Source: an uncultured Veillonella sp.
Lineage (GTDB): Bacteria; Bacillota; Negativicutes; Veillonellales; Veillonellaceae
Assembly: GCF_934190855.1 (NCBI RefSeq)
Contig: NZ_CAKPTN010000021.1
Coordinates: 1 to 17,293 of the forward strand
Reading direction: 5' to 3'
Length of the DNA stretch: 17,293 nt
The notes under the pieces were generated by a model, which ran no database searches, had not been told where the DNA came from, and saw only the letters and a program-made list of their open reading frames with translations. Each line of letters opens with the position of its first letter. The first letter of the stretch is position 1. Shown one piece after another: positions 1 to 7,561 of this stretch. A program made the position numbers and the translations under genes.

Positions 1-542
1 GCATTCACCAATCTGTAAACCTCGCTTGTGCATTAATGGCTGTACGTCTATTGATGAAAGACGACAAGAGTATCAGTGAAGAAACAATGCGCGAAGGTTT
101 TGCTCGCACTACGTGGGCTGGTCGTTTCGAAGTTAAACGCGGCTTAAATCGTACCTTTATCTTTGACGGTGCTCATAATGCGGCAGGTGCTGAGTCTTTC
201 GCTATGACGTATGCTGAATTGTTTAAAGACACTCCGAAAACGATTGTAATGGCTATTCTTAAAGATAAGAACCAAGAGGCTATCATTCGTGAAGTTGTTA
301 AAGCAGGGGATACAGTGCTCGTTGTACCGGCGCCAACAGATAGAACGGAAGTTCCTGAAACCTTGGTTGAAGTTATTCGACGCTCTGTACCAAAGGCGAC
401 GGCTCAAACTGCAGACTCTGTTGAGGACGCTTTAGCATTGGCTTATAAGCATACTAAGACTGGTGATATTATCGCCGTATGTGGTTCGTTATATATTCTA
501 GGGGATTCTCGTCAGTGGTTTAACCATGAGATGAGTCACTAA
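1..542 (+). CDS. folC: Folylpolyglutamate/dihydrofolate synthase, C-terminal part (cut by the window edge)
   Basis: The reading frame is open from base 3, before any start codon, so the N-terminal part with the ATP-binding loop lies upstream of the window. What remains is the C-terminal Mur-ligase-like domain: it enters with IHQSVNLACAL, then has the segment ending FIFDGAHNAAG, the DGAHN signature of the FolC/Mur ligase family, then the strand TIVMAILKDKN and near the end IIAVCGSLYILGD, also typical of FolC. The family adds glutamate to folates in the cytoplasm and in many bacteria also makes dihydrofolate from dihydropteroate. The stop lies 9 bases before the next ATG, so it probably shares a transcript with the O-antigen ligase-like gene. 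A functional link between the two is not evident. Family assignment is firm; the split between mono- and bifunctional enzyme cannot be judged from this part. Confidence 0.9.
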   Translation, partial: IHQSVNLACALMAVRLLMKDDKSISEETMREGFARTTWAGRFEVKRGLNRTFIFDGAHNAAGAESFAMTYAELFKDTPKTIVMAILKDKNQEAIIREVVKAGDTVLVVPAPTDRTEVPETLVEVIRRSVPKATAQTADSVEDALALAYKHTKTGDIIAVCGSLYILGDSRQWFNHEMSH

Positions 543-551
543 GGTGAGATT

Positions 552-1790
552 ATGGAACTCTCACTTATTCCTAATCAGAAACGACTGACCTTTTATATTG
601 AACGATTAATCTATGGTGTTGTTGTGGCTATGCCGTTGCAACCGATGGTGGGGGATGTACTTCTTTGGCTGGCTATAGGGTTGGCACTATATGATTTAAT
701 ATCTAGTAAATCCTTAAGTTTACCTACTGGATATCTGTCTTGGACAGTAATGATTTTTGTTGTCTGGACTGGTATATCATCGCTCATGTCACCGAACTGG
801 GATTGGTCTATTCAGAGTTGGTTCTACCAAATTGTAGCAGGTGGGGGGATGTACTACTTAGTGCGTACCTATATTCAAACACCTAAACAATGGAACTATT
901 TTCTACGTGCTTTTTTAGGCACTGCCGTTCTTGTTTGTGTTATTGGAGCCTATCAGTATCTATTCATTCCTAATATACATATAAAAGAATGGGTGGATGC
1001 AGCTCAGTTTCCAAAATTGATGCGTCGTATGGCATCAACATTACAAAATCCTAACTTATTAGGGGCTTATCTGTTGATGGTATTAAGCGTATGTATCAGT
1101 TACATTCTCGTCTATATGAAAGAAAATCGCACCCGTGACGTGGTGACGATGCTCATCATAGGTATCGTTTTATTCTTAACGATGCTCTTAACCTATTCTC
1201 GTGGTATTTGGATTAGCTTTGCCGCTATGATACTCTATTGGGCTATCTTTGTAGAACGGCGTCTATTCCTATCCTTGTTAGCAGTACCAATTATTCTGTA
1301 CTTCTATGAAGGTGAGATTGCGTCACGACTTTGGTCCATATTCCAAGGTCACGATACGTCAGCGGATCTTCGGTGGGCATTGTGGGATAGCACGACATAT
1401 ATCATACGAGAAAATCCTATCTTTGGTATTGGTTGGAATACATTTTACTTAGTCTATCCTGAGTATAACTACTATATTCAAGGGCCTAATGTATTGATGT
1501 ATCATGCCCACAATTTATATTTGAATATTTTAGCCGAAATAGGTATCCCTGGTTTGTTATCATTCCTCGCAGTTATCGTAGGTCATGTTATTACATCCAT
1601 ACGATTAAAAGGGGATCCATTCCGACAAGCAGCGCAAATAGGTGTAGGTGCCTTAGCTGTTGCTGTTCTTGTTAGTGGTTTATCTGACTTTGAGCTCTAT
1701 AGCCATCAAGTGACAATTGTTTTTTGGCAATTGCTAGGCTGGGTGGGGGCTTTTGTGAAAGTACAACTTTTAACGAGTGACCATATATAA
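552..1790 (+). CDS. O-antigen ligase / Wzy_C-family polytopic membrane protein
   Basis: This 412-residue protein is almost wholly hydrophobic, with roughly ten or more membrane helices. Two features fit the O-antigen ligase/polymerase (Wzy_C, WaaL-like) superfamily: LLTYSRGIWISF near residue 215, the conserved S-R-G region, and the periplasmic segment HAHNLYLNILAEIGIPGL near residue 318, with the H-N-x-x-L and E-x-G-x-x-G pattern. Such proteins transfer or polymerise lipid-linked glycans on the outer face of the inner membrane, for instance O-antigen to lipid A core. That suits a diderm Firmicute. The ATG at 552 follows GGTGAG and starts 9 bases after folC, suggesting co-transcription. No other glycan genes are nearby, so ligase, Wzy polymerase and protein O-oligosaccharyltransferase cannot be told apart. 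A long imperfect hairpin with a T-run about 100 bases downstream could end the transcript. Confidence 0.8.
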   Translation: MELSLIPNQKRLTFYIERLIYGVVVAMPLQPMVGDVLLWLAIGLALYDLISSKSLSLPTGYLSWTVMIFVVWTGISSLMSPNWDWSIQSWFYQIVAGGGMYYLVRTYIQTPKQWNYFLRAFLGTAVLVCVIGAYQYLFIPNIHIKEWVDAAQFPKLMRRMASTLQNPNLLGAYLLMVLSVCISYILVYMKENRTRDVVTMLIIGIVLFLTMLLTYSRGIWISFAAMILYWAIFVERRLFLSLLAVPIILYFYEGEIASRLWSIFQGHDTSADLRWALWDSTTYIIRENPIFGIGWNTFYLVYPEYNYYIQGPNVLMYHAHNLYLNILAEIGIPGLLSFLAVIVGHVITSIRLKGDPFRQAAQIGVGALAVAVLVSGLSDFELYSHQVTIVFWQLLGWVGAFVKVQLLTSDHI

Positions 1791-1845
1791 TAGTTATATT
1801 GTGTATAATTAGCATATTTTATGGTAGCTATATAATTTCATAATA

Positions 1846-1955
1846 TGGTATAATTAATACATACCTTGGTAGGGTAAAGTATAAGTATTATTAACCGGTT
1901 TTCTAATGTTAGACATAATTGAACATTATTGTTAGCATTTGAAAGCCGGTTTTTT
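1846..1955 (+). ncRNA. Candidate short RNA or leader: extended -10 promoter followed by a terminator-like hairpin
   Basis: An extended -10 element, TGG then TATAAT (1846-1854), has no clear -35, as such promoters often do not. Initiation would fall near 1861. About 30 bases later begins an imperfect inverted repeat, from AACCGG at 1893 to CCGGT at 1950, ending in six T residues (1950-1955). A transcript from this promoter would be about 95 nt. The arms pair over about 27 positions with a few mismatches and wobbles. The same hairpin may simply be the terminator of the O-antigen ligase-like gene, which is the less exciting and at least equally likely reading. Confidence 0.3.
1893..1955 (+). terminator. 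Probable rho-independent terminator after the O-antigen ligase-like gene
   Basis: The arms begin AACCGG (1893) and end CCGGTT (1946-1951). They pair through a long imperfect AT-rich stem with a small loop around ATTGAAC, directly followed by TTTTTT (1950-1955). It sits about 100 bases after the stop codon at 1790. The stem is long for a simple terminator, and its upper part has several mismatches. Confidence 0.6.
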
Positions 1956-2157
1956 GCATATCATTGTATTTTTATAGGGAGGTGTGTGGTTCATTTCTTG
2001 TGTATAAGATGTTGTTTTTATATTGAAAAGGTTCTATATGTTGTATAGAGATAGTTCGATTTAACCGAAAAACATCAATATATACTACTAAATCGATAAT
2101 TCCTGTGAGTTATAACGATGTGAATAAAACTTATGTGAAAATATGAAAATCTATGCG

Positions 2158-2209
2158 TTTTAGTCATAATGCACTAGTGAAGTGTGATAAAAAATACATT
2201 TTAGTCATA
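2158..2209 (+). repeat. Pair of 11-bp direct repeats upstream of the CoA-transferase promoter
   Basis: TTTTAGTCATA occurs at 2158-2168 and again at 2199-2209, exactly 41 bases apart, close to four helical turns, so both copies would face the same side of the DNA. The second copy ends 4 bases before the -35 hexamer. That placement fits a binding site for an activator or repressor of the downstream operon. The regulator is unknown. Confidence 0.5.
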
Positions 2210-2213
2210 TAAG

Positions 2214-2242
2214 TTGACAATACATTGGATGTGGACTACGAT
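2214..2242 (+). promoter_or_regulatory. Sigma-70-type promoter of the CoA-transferase/mutase operon
   Basis: A perfect -35 hexamer TTGACA (2214-2219) is followed after 17 bases by TACGAT (2237-2242), which matches the -10 consensus at four of six positions. Transcription would start near 2249, leaving a leader of about 65 bases before the ATG at 2314. Confidence 0.7.
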
Positions 2243-2313
2243 GAAGTCGGTTTAAGGAACGACCAAGAGATCAAACTGTCGTTTATACAATGTTACTCTT
2301 AAAGGAGATGGTA

Positions 2314-3819
2314 ATGGTGATAGACATCAAAGACCGCGTTAAATGTGCGGCCCTCCAAGGTAAAATTGTCACTGCTTCTGAAGCAGCACTTTTGATTAAC
2401 CCTAACGATAAAGTTGGTATTTCCGGCTTTACTCCATCTGGTTATGCAAAAGCTGTGCCATTGGCATTGGCAGAAAGAATGGAAAAAGAACCATTCAAAA
2501 TCGATTTGTGGACAGGTGCTTCCGTAGGTGATGAAGCTGACGGTGCGTTAACTCGCGTTAACGGTATTAATCGTCGTTTCCCATATCAAACTAACAATGA
2601 CACTCGTAAAGCTTTAAATGGCGGTAAAATTAATTATATCGACATGCATTTAAGCTTGATGGCACAAAACGTTCGTTATGGCTTCTTTGGCGATTTAGAT
2701 GTAGCAATTATCGAAGCTGTACAAGTTAACGAAGATGGTTCCATTGTTCCTACAACATCTGTTGGTAACTCTCCAACATTTGTGAACAAGGCAAAAAAAG
2801 TTATCGTAGAAGTTAACGTATCCCAACCATTATCTTTGGTAGGTATGCATGATATCTACGAACCACTCGATCCACCATTCCGTAAACCAATTCCATTGGA
2901 AACACCTGGTGATCGCATTGGTACTGACGCAATTCCTTGCGATCCTGCAAAAATCGTGGCTATCGTTCCTTGCGACATCCCTGATACAACTAGACCTCTA
3001 GCTCCTATCGATGATGATGCAAAAGCAATGAGCCAACACTTAATTGAATTCTTCCAAGAAGAAATCAAAGGTGGTCGCTTGCCAGAAAACTTACTTCCAT
3101 TGCAATCTGGTGTAGGTTCTGTAGCAAACGCTGTAATCAGTGGTCTTGCTAAAGGTCCATTCACTAACTTGTCTATCTTCACAGAAGTTATTCAAGATGG
3201 TATGTTTGACCTTATCGATGCAGATAAAGTAACTGTATGTTCCGGTACTGCATTGAGTCCTTCTCCAGACGGGTTGAAACGTTTCTATGACAATATCGAT
3301 GAATACCGTAAAAAAATTATTCTTCGCCCTCAAGAAATCTCCAACAACCCTGGTATCGCAAGACGCCTTGGCGTTATTGCCATGAATACTGCAATTGAAT
3401 TTGATATTTTTGGCAATGTAAACTCTACTCATATTATGGGTAGCAAAATGATGAACGGTGTTGGCGGCTCCGGCGACTTCGCTCGTAGCGCATACCTCAC
3501 AATCTTCTGTACTAACTCCGTTGCTAAAAACGGTGATATCAGTTCCATCGTTCCTTATGTATCTCACGTAGATCATACAGAACATGACACTATGATTTTC
3601 TGTACAGAACAAGGTGTGGCTGACTGCCGTGGTTTGAGCCCAGTGGAAAGAGCTCGTTTGATCATTGAAAAATGTGCTCACCCAGACTACAAACCTATGT
3701 TAACTGAATACCTAGAAAAAGCATTAGAAGCAACAAAGAATGCCCATACACCTATGTTGCTTGACGAAGCTCTTTCTTGGCATAAACGCTTCACAGAAAC
3801 TGGAAGCATGAAAAAATAA
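2314..3819 (+). CDS. Succinate/propionyl-CoA:CoA transferase (acetyl-CoA hydrolase/transferase family)
   Basis: The 501-residue protein belongs to the Cat1/AarC/ScpC class of CoA transferases, which pass CoA between an acyl-CoA and succinate or acetate through a covalent glutamyl-CoA. In this setting the likely reaction is propionyl-CoA + succinate to propionate + succinyl-CoA, supplying the mutase downstream. Visible signs are GVGSVANAV (residues 266-274), the probable catalytic Glu291 in FTEVIQDG, a GVGGSGDFARSA glycine-rich loop, and IVPYVSHVDHTEHD near residue 430. Length is normal for the family. I chose ATG 2314 because AAAGGAG (2301-2307) sits 6 bases before it. The in-frame ATG at 2308 directly abuts that site and the one at 2290 lies upstream of it. 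The gene heads an operon with the mutase genes. Succinate is the best-supported acceptor by context; acetate cannot be excluded. Confidence 0.88.
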   Translation: MVIDIKDRVKCAALQGKIVTASEAALLINPNDKVGISGFTPSGYAKAVPLALAERMEKEPFKIDLWTGASVGDEADGALTRVNGINRRFPYQTNNDTRKALNGGKINYIDMHLSLMAQNVRYGFFGDLDVAIIEAVQVNEDGSIVPTTSVGNSPTFVNKAKKVIVEVNVSQPLSLVGMHDIYEPLDPPFRKPIPLETPGDRIGTDAIPCDPAKIVAIVPCDIPDTTRPLAPIDDDAKAMSQHLIEFFQEEIKGGRLPENLLPLQSGVGSVANAVISGLAKGPFTNLSIFTEVIQDGMFDLIDADKVTVCSGTALSPSPDGLKRFYDNIDEYRKKIILRPQEISNNPGIARRLGVIAMNTAIEFDIFGNVNSTHIMGSKMMNGVGGSGDFARSAYLTIFCTNSVAKNGDISSIVPYVSHVDHTEHDTMIFCTEQGVADCRGLSPVERARLIIEKCAHPDYKPMLTEYLEKALEATKNAHTPMLLDEALSWHKRFTETGSMKK

Positions 3820-3848
3820 ACCTGTTTTTTTAGGAGGATGATGAAAAC

Positions 3849-5495
3849 ATGGCTTACGAAAACTTAAAAGCCCAAATTGCTGAGTATAACAAACTTTGTG
3901 ACGAAAGAAGTGCAAAAACTCCAGAACGTCAAAACTTGAAATACAACCGTGTGTACACACCAGTTGATATCGAAGGTTTCGACTATGAACGCGATTTGGG
4001 GATGCCTGGCGAATTCCCTTATACTCGTGGTGTACAACCTACTATGTACCGTGGCCGTTTCTGGACAATGCGTATGTACGCAGGTTTCGCAACTGCTGAA
4101 GAATCCAACAAACGTTACCGTTACCTAATCGAGTCTGGTGCAACTGGTCTTTCCTGTGCATTCGACTTGCCTACACAAATCGGTTATGACTCTGATGACG
4201 TTATGGCTGAAGGCGAAGTTGGTAAAGTAGGTGTTGCGATCGACTCCTTGAAAGATATGGAAATCTTGTTCGACGGCATCGACCTTGGCAAAGTATCCAC
4301 ATCCATGACAATCAACGCTCCAGCGTCCGTTTTGTTGGCAATGTATATCGCAGTAGCTGAAAAACAAGGTGTACCTTCCACTGAATTGATGGGTACAATT
4401 CAAAATGATATTTTGAAAGAGTATGCAGCTCGCGGTACTTACATTTTCCCTCCAAAACCTTCCATGCGTTTGATCACTAATATCTTCGAATATTGTTCTC
4501 AATACGTTCCAAAATGGAATACAATTTCTATCTCCGGTTACCACATCCGTGAAGCAGGTTCCACAGCAGCGCAAGAAATCGCATTCACAATTGCAGATGG
4601 TATCGCGTACGTAGAAGCAGCTTTGAAAGCTGGTCTTGACGTTGACTCCTTCGCTGGTCGTCTTTCCTTCTTCTGGAATGCTCATAACAACGTACTTGAA
4701 GAAGTTGCTAAATTCCGCGCATCCCGTCGCTTATGGGCAACAATCATGAAAGAACGTTTTGGTGCTAAAAAACCAAAATCCATGATGCTTCGTGTACATA
4801 CTCAAACAGCTGGTTCCATGTTGACTGCACAACAAGTTGACAACAACATCGTTCGTGTTGCTCTTCAAACTGCAGCTGCTGTAATGGGCGGTACTCAATC
4901 CTTACATACAAACTCTCGTGACGAAGCTTTGGCTCTTCCTACAGAAGCATCTGTACAAGTAGCTCTTCGTACTCAACAAATCGTGGCTTACGAATCTGGT
5001 TTGGCTGACGTAGTTGACCCATTGGGCGGTTCCTACTATGTAGAAGCTATGACTAACGCTATCTATGACGAAGCTATGGAATACATCAAGAAAATTGATG
5101 AAATGGGCGGCGCTGTAGTAGCAATCGAAAAAGGCTACATCCAAAAAGAAATTCAAGAATCCGCTTACAAATGGCAAATGGAAGTTGAATCTGGCTTACG
5201 CACAATCGTTGGCGTAAACAAATTCCAAGTTGAAGAAGAAGCTCCAAAAGACTTGCTTCGCGTAGATGCTTCCGTAGGTGTTAACCAATCCAAGAAAACT
5301 CAAGCAGTTCGCGCTAACCGCGATCAAGCAGCAGTTGACGCAGCATTGGCAGCTCTTAAAGCTGGCGCAGCTGACGAAAACGTTAACTTGATGCCATTAA
5401 TTCTTGAAGCAGTTAAAACATATGCTACTTTGGGTGAAATTTGTAATGTATTGCGCGAAGTATTCGGTGAATACGAAGCTCATTCCACATTATAA
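3849..5495 (+). CDS. Methylmalonyl-CoA mutase, large catalytic subunit (no B12 domain)
   Basis: A 548-residue protein carrying only the substrate-binding TIM-barrel part of methylmalonyl-CoA mutase. The family signatures are [18 protein letters not shown] (about 58-75), the [13 protein letters not shown] segment (104-116), and [11 protein letters not shown] (228-238), with the histidine (His232) that contacts the cofactor and substrate. With the B12-binding polypeptide encoded next, it should convert succinyl-CoA and (R)-methylmalonyl-CoA by an adenosylcobalamin radical mechanism. The split architecture resembles archaeal and some anaerobic bacterial mutases rather than the fused E. coli or human form. 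The start at 3849 follows AGGAGG (3832-3837) by 11 bases. The ATGs at 3838 and 3841 are in another frame and soon hit a stop. The spacing from the CoA transferase is 29 bases. Isobutyryl- or ethylmalonyl-CoA mutase is possible by family but unlikely next to mce and mmd. Confidence 0.92.
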   Translation: MAYENLKAQIAEYNKLCDERSAKTPERQNLKYNRVYTPVDIEGFDYERDLGMPGEFPYTRGVQPTMYRGRFWTMRMYAGFATAEESNKRYRYLIESGATGLSCAFDLPTQIGYDSDDVMAEGEVGKVGVAIDSLKDMEILFDGIDLGKVSTSMTINAPASVLLAMYIAVAEKQGVPSTELMGTIQNDILKEYAARGTYIFPPKPSMRLITNIFEYCSQYVPKWNTISISGYHIREAGSTAAQEIAFTIADGIAYVEAALKAGLDVDSFAGRLSFFWNAHNNVLEEVAKFRASRRLWATIMKERFGAKKPKSMMLRVHTQTAGSMLTAQQVDNNIVRVALQTAAAVMGGTQSLHTNSRDEALALPTEASVQVALRTQQIVAYESGLADVVDPLGGSYYVEAMTNAIYDEAMEYIKKIDEMGGAVVAIEKGYIQKEIQESAYKWQMEVESGLRTIVGVNKFQVEEEAPKDLLRVDASVGVNQSKKTQAVRANRDQAAVDAALAALKAGAADENVNLMPLILEAVKTYATLGEICNVLREVFGEYEAHSTL

Positions 5496-5523
5496 TAACG
5501 GCTAATTTCGGAGGTAATAAATC

Positions 5524-5919
5524 ATGGCAGAAAAACGTATTAGAGTAATCGTAGCAAAACCAGGTCTTGATGGTCATGACCGTGGTGCAAAAGTAGTAGC
5601 ACGCGCTCTTCGCGATGCTGGTTTCGAAGTAATCTACACAGGTCTTCGTCAAACTCCAGAACAAATCGTTGAAGCAGCTCTTTCTGAAGACGTTAATGTA
5701 GTTGCATTATCCCTTCTTTCCGGTGCTCACAACACATTGTTCCCTAAAATTGTTGAACTTTTGAAAGAAAAAGGTATGGGTGACGTACTTGTAATCGGCG
5801 GTGGCGTTATTCCTGACGCTGATATCCCTGGCTTGAAAGAAGCTGGCGTAGCTGCTGTATTCACACCTGGTACACCAACTGGCGATATCGTTAACTTCAT
5901 CAACGAAAACGTTAAATAA
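5524..5919 (+). CDS. Methylmalonyl-CoA mutase, small B12-binding subunit
   Basis: The 131-residue protein is a stand-alone cobalamin-binding domain. It has the base-off/His-on signature D-x-H-x-x-G as LDGHDRG (Asp16, His18, Gly21), where the histidine replaces the lower ligand of cobalamin. SLLSGAH follows (about 63-69), then the GGGVIPD loop (92-98) that cradles the nucleotide tail. It should associate with the large subunit encoded 28 bases upstream to form the active mutase. GGAGG precedes the ATG at normal distance. Length matches the separate small subunits known in archaeal-type mutases. Confidence 0.93.
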   Translation: MAEKRIRVIVAKPGLDGHDRGAKVVARALRDAGFEVIYTGLRQTPEQIVEAALSEDVNVVALSLLSGAHNTLFPKIVELLKEKGMGDVLVIGGGVIPDADIPGLKEAGVAAVFTPGTPTGDIVNFINENVK

Positions 5920-5926
5920 TTAATGC

Positions 5927-5974
5927 ATGGGTGAGAGGGACTCATTTAGAATAGATGAATCCCTCTATTCCCAT
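5927..5974 (+). promoter_or_regulatory. Stable intercistronic hairpin without U-tract, between the mutase small subunit and meaB
   Basis: The left arm (5927-5948, starting ATGGG) pairs with the right arm (5952-5974, ending CCCAT) over about 20 base pairs with one small internal loop and a GAA apex. No T-run follows, so it is not a standard terminator. It fills most of the 79-base gap and ends shortly before the meaB ribosome-binding site. A role in mRNA processing, stability or partial attenuation is inferred. Confidence 0.6.
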
Positions 5975-5998
5975 ATTCAAAGATAGGTGGTGAAGCGA

Positions 5999-6937
5999 AT
6001 GGATTTAGTTAAAGGCCTTTTTGAAGGTTCTCGACTAGCCTTAGCACGGTCCATCACAGCTGTAGAAAACGAGTATGAAAATGCCATTGATATTATGAAG
6101 GCTATTTACCCTAAAACAGGGAATGCACGTATTCTCGGTATTACAGGGGCCCCTGGTGCTGGTAAAAGTACATTGACAGATAAAGTTGTTAAACATTATC
6201 TAGATCAAGGTAAAAAAATCGGCATCGTTGCCATCGACCCAACTAGCCCATTCTCTGGTGGTGCTATCTTGGGGGACCGTATTCGAATGAACGACTTAAC
6301 ATTAAACGAAAATGTTTTCATTCGAAGCATGGGCACGCGTGGTAGTCTTGGTGGTTTATCCAAAAAGACTGCAGACGTTGTAAAACTTATGGATGCCTTT
6401 GGCATGGATTTAGTTATCATTGAAACAGTAGGCGTAGGTCAATCTGAAGTAGATATCGTAAAAAATGCGGATACTACATTAGTTGTACTTGTTCCAGGTC
6501 TCGGTGATGATATCCAAGCTATCAAAGCGGGTATTCTTGAAATCGGCGATGTATTTGCTATCAATAAAGCTGACCGAGATGGTTGCGATCGTTTGAATGT
6601 AGAAATTGAAATGATGCTTGACCTTGACTCTCGTGAAGTAAAATGGCGCCCACCAATTAAGCGCACAATTGCTAGTAAAGACCAAGGCGTAGATGAACTC
6701 ATCGACGCTTTAGATGAACATTTTGAGTATCTTGAAGATTCTGGTGAATTGGAATCTCGTCGGGCAGAACGTACTCGTGATGAAATCATCGCAATGATTA
6801 ATGAACAAATTGGTCGTTATGTAGCTGAAAAAATCGTTACTAGCGACGAATTCAATAGCCAAGTGGCAGCTGTTAATGAACGCGAAAGCGATCCATACAC
6901 AGTTGTTAACGGCGTAATGACAAGCGTGCTAAAGTAG
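5999..6937 (+). CDS. meaB: MeaB (ArgK)-family GTPase, methylmalonyl-CoA mutase chaperone
   Basis: A 312-residue SIMIBI-class GTPase. Walker A is GAPGAGKST (50-58), the switch/Walker B region reads IETVGVGQSE (141-150), and the guanine-specificity motif is NKAD (189-192). A C-terminal helical dimerisation part follows. MeaB proteins bind methylmalonyl-CoA mutase, gate loading of adenosylcobalamin and expel damaged cofactor. Its position right after the two mutase genes agrees with that role. I chose ATG 5999, giving MDLVKGLF, because AGGTGG (5985-5990) lies 8 bases upstream. The in-frame GTG codons at 5987 and 5990 overlap that site. Confidence 0.92.
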   Translation: MDLVKGLFEGSRLALARSITAVENEYENAIDIMKAIYPKTGNARILGITGAPGAGKSTLTDKVVKHYLDQGKKIGIVAIDPTSPFSGGAILGDRIRMNDLTLNENVFIRSMGTRGSLGGLSKKTADVVKLMDAFGMDLVIIETVGVGQSEVDIVKNADTTLVVLVPGLGDDIQAIKAGILEIGDVFAINKADRDGCDRLNVEIEMMLDLDSREVKWRPPIKRTIASKDQGVDELIDALDEHFEYLEDSGELESRRAERTRDEIIAMINEQIGRYVAEKIVTSDEFNSQVAAVNERESDPYTVVNGVMTSVLK

Positions 6938-6988
6938 ACGGCGACTACATAGCATTAGAGATTTAGCCTTGAAAAGGAGATAATCGAA

Positions 6989-7411
6989 ATGGCTTTTAAA
7001 GTATTACAAGTGGATCACATCGGTATTGGTGTTAATGATTTAGCAGCAACTAAAGAATTCTATAAAAATGCATTGGGTATTGAACATCTTCCTGAAGATG
7101 AAATCGTAGAAGAACAAAAAGTAAAAGTATCCTTCTTCCCATGTGGCGATGCTGAACTTGAATTCTTAGAAACTACAACTCCAGATGGCCCTATCGGTAA
7201 ATTCATCGAAAAAAATGGCGGTCGTGATGGTATCCAACACGTAGCATTGCGCGTTGATAATATTGAAAATGCTATTGCTGATTTGATGGCTAAAGGCGTT
7301 CGTATGATTGACGAAAAACCTCGTTACGGTGCAGGCGGCTCCGCAATTGCTTTCTTACATCCAAAAGCAACTGGTGGCGTATTGCTTGAATTATGTCAAC
7401 GTATGAAATAA
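6989..7411 (+). CDS. mce: Methylmalonyl-CoA epimerase
   Basis: This 140-residue protein is of the vicinal oxygen chelate (glyoxalase/bleomycin resistance) fold with two beta-alpha-beta modules. It opens with VDHIGIGVNDL, whose His10 is a predicted metal ligand, and has IQHVALRVD (His84) and GVLLELCQ (Glu134) as further ligands, as known for this family. The enzyme interconverts (R)- and (S)-methylmalonyl-CoA and so links the mutase upstream with the decarboxylase downstream. AAGGAG lies 9 bases before the ATG. Length and motifs are ordinary. It is the last gene before a 150-base gap that holds the mmdA promoter. Confidence 0.93.
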   Translation: MAFKVLQVDHIGIGVNDLAATKEFYKNALGIEHLPEDEIVEEQKVKVSFFPCGDAELEFLETTTPDGPIGKFIEKNGGRDGIQHVALRVDNIENAIADLMAKGVRMIDEKPRYGAGGSAIAFLHPKATGGVLLELCQRMK

Positions 7412-7498
7412 TACAGTGTCCAATTCACATCATTATGTATGAGTTATAGATATACATAAACATATAAATTCAAGTTATATGTTAAATATGTATCATGC

Positions 7499-7527
7499 TT
7501 GAACTTTAATTATTAATGAAATAAAAT
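7499..7527 (+). promoter_or_regulatory. Candidate promoter of mmdADECB
   Basis: TTGAAC (7499-7504), a 17-base spacer, then TAAAAT (7522-7527), five of six to the -10 consensus, sit in the 150-base AT-rich gap before mmdA. The start point would be near 7534, about 28 bases before the ATG. The gap also holds TTCAAG / CTTGAA, whose right arm overlaps the -35, so it may be an operator or chance. This suggests mmd can be transcribed separately from the mutase genes. Confidence 0.5.
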
Positions 7528-7561
7528 GATACTGTAACAAGTTTTATTTGGAGGTGCTATA

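Larger units (their letters stand above)
1791..2313 (+). other. Long intergenic region between the O-antigen ligase-like gene and the CoA-transferase gene
   Basis: About 500 very AT-rich bases without a convincing gene. From left to right they hold three TATAAT hexamers (1804, 1831, 1849), a long imperfect inverted repeat with a T-run (1893-1955), an 8-bp inverted repeat TCGATTTA / TAAATCGA (2056-2063 and 2089-2096), two copies of TTTTAGTCATA (2158, 2199) and a sigma-70-type promoter (2214-2242). A GGGAGG at about 1978 precedes GTG-initiated frames of only 14 to 20 codons, which I do not call as genes. I looked for a cobalamin riboswitch, because a B12 enzyme is encoded downstream, and did not recognise a B12-box. 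Confidence 0.6.

Noticed and set aside
1970..2050. Short GTG-started peptide after GGGAGG
   Set aside because: Only 14 to 20 codons, no clear composition bias and no second line of evidence.
1791..2313. Cobalamin riboswitch for the mutase operon
   Set aside because: I could not find a recognisable B12-box or the surrounding helices; a covariance-model search would settle it.
3091..3681. Minus-strand open frame of 196 residues opposite the CoA-transferase gene
   Set aside because: It is the complement of a well-recognised coding sequence and shows no motif or start site.
3838..3870. Mini-gene starting at ATG 3838 or 3841 before the mutase start
   Set aside because: It stops after about ten codons and its ribosome-binding site is better explained by ATG 3849. 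A leader-peptide role is possible but unsupported.
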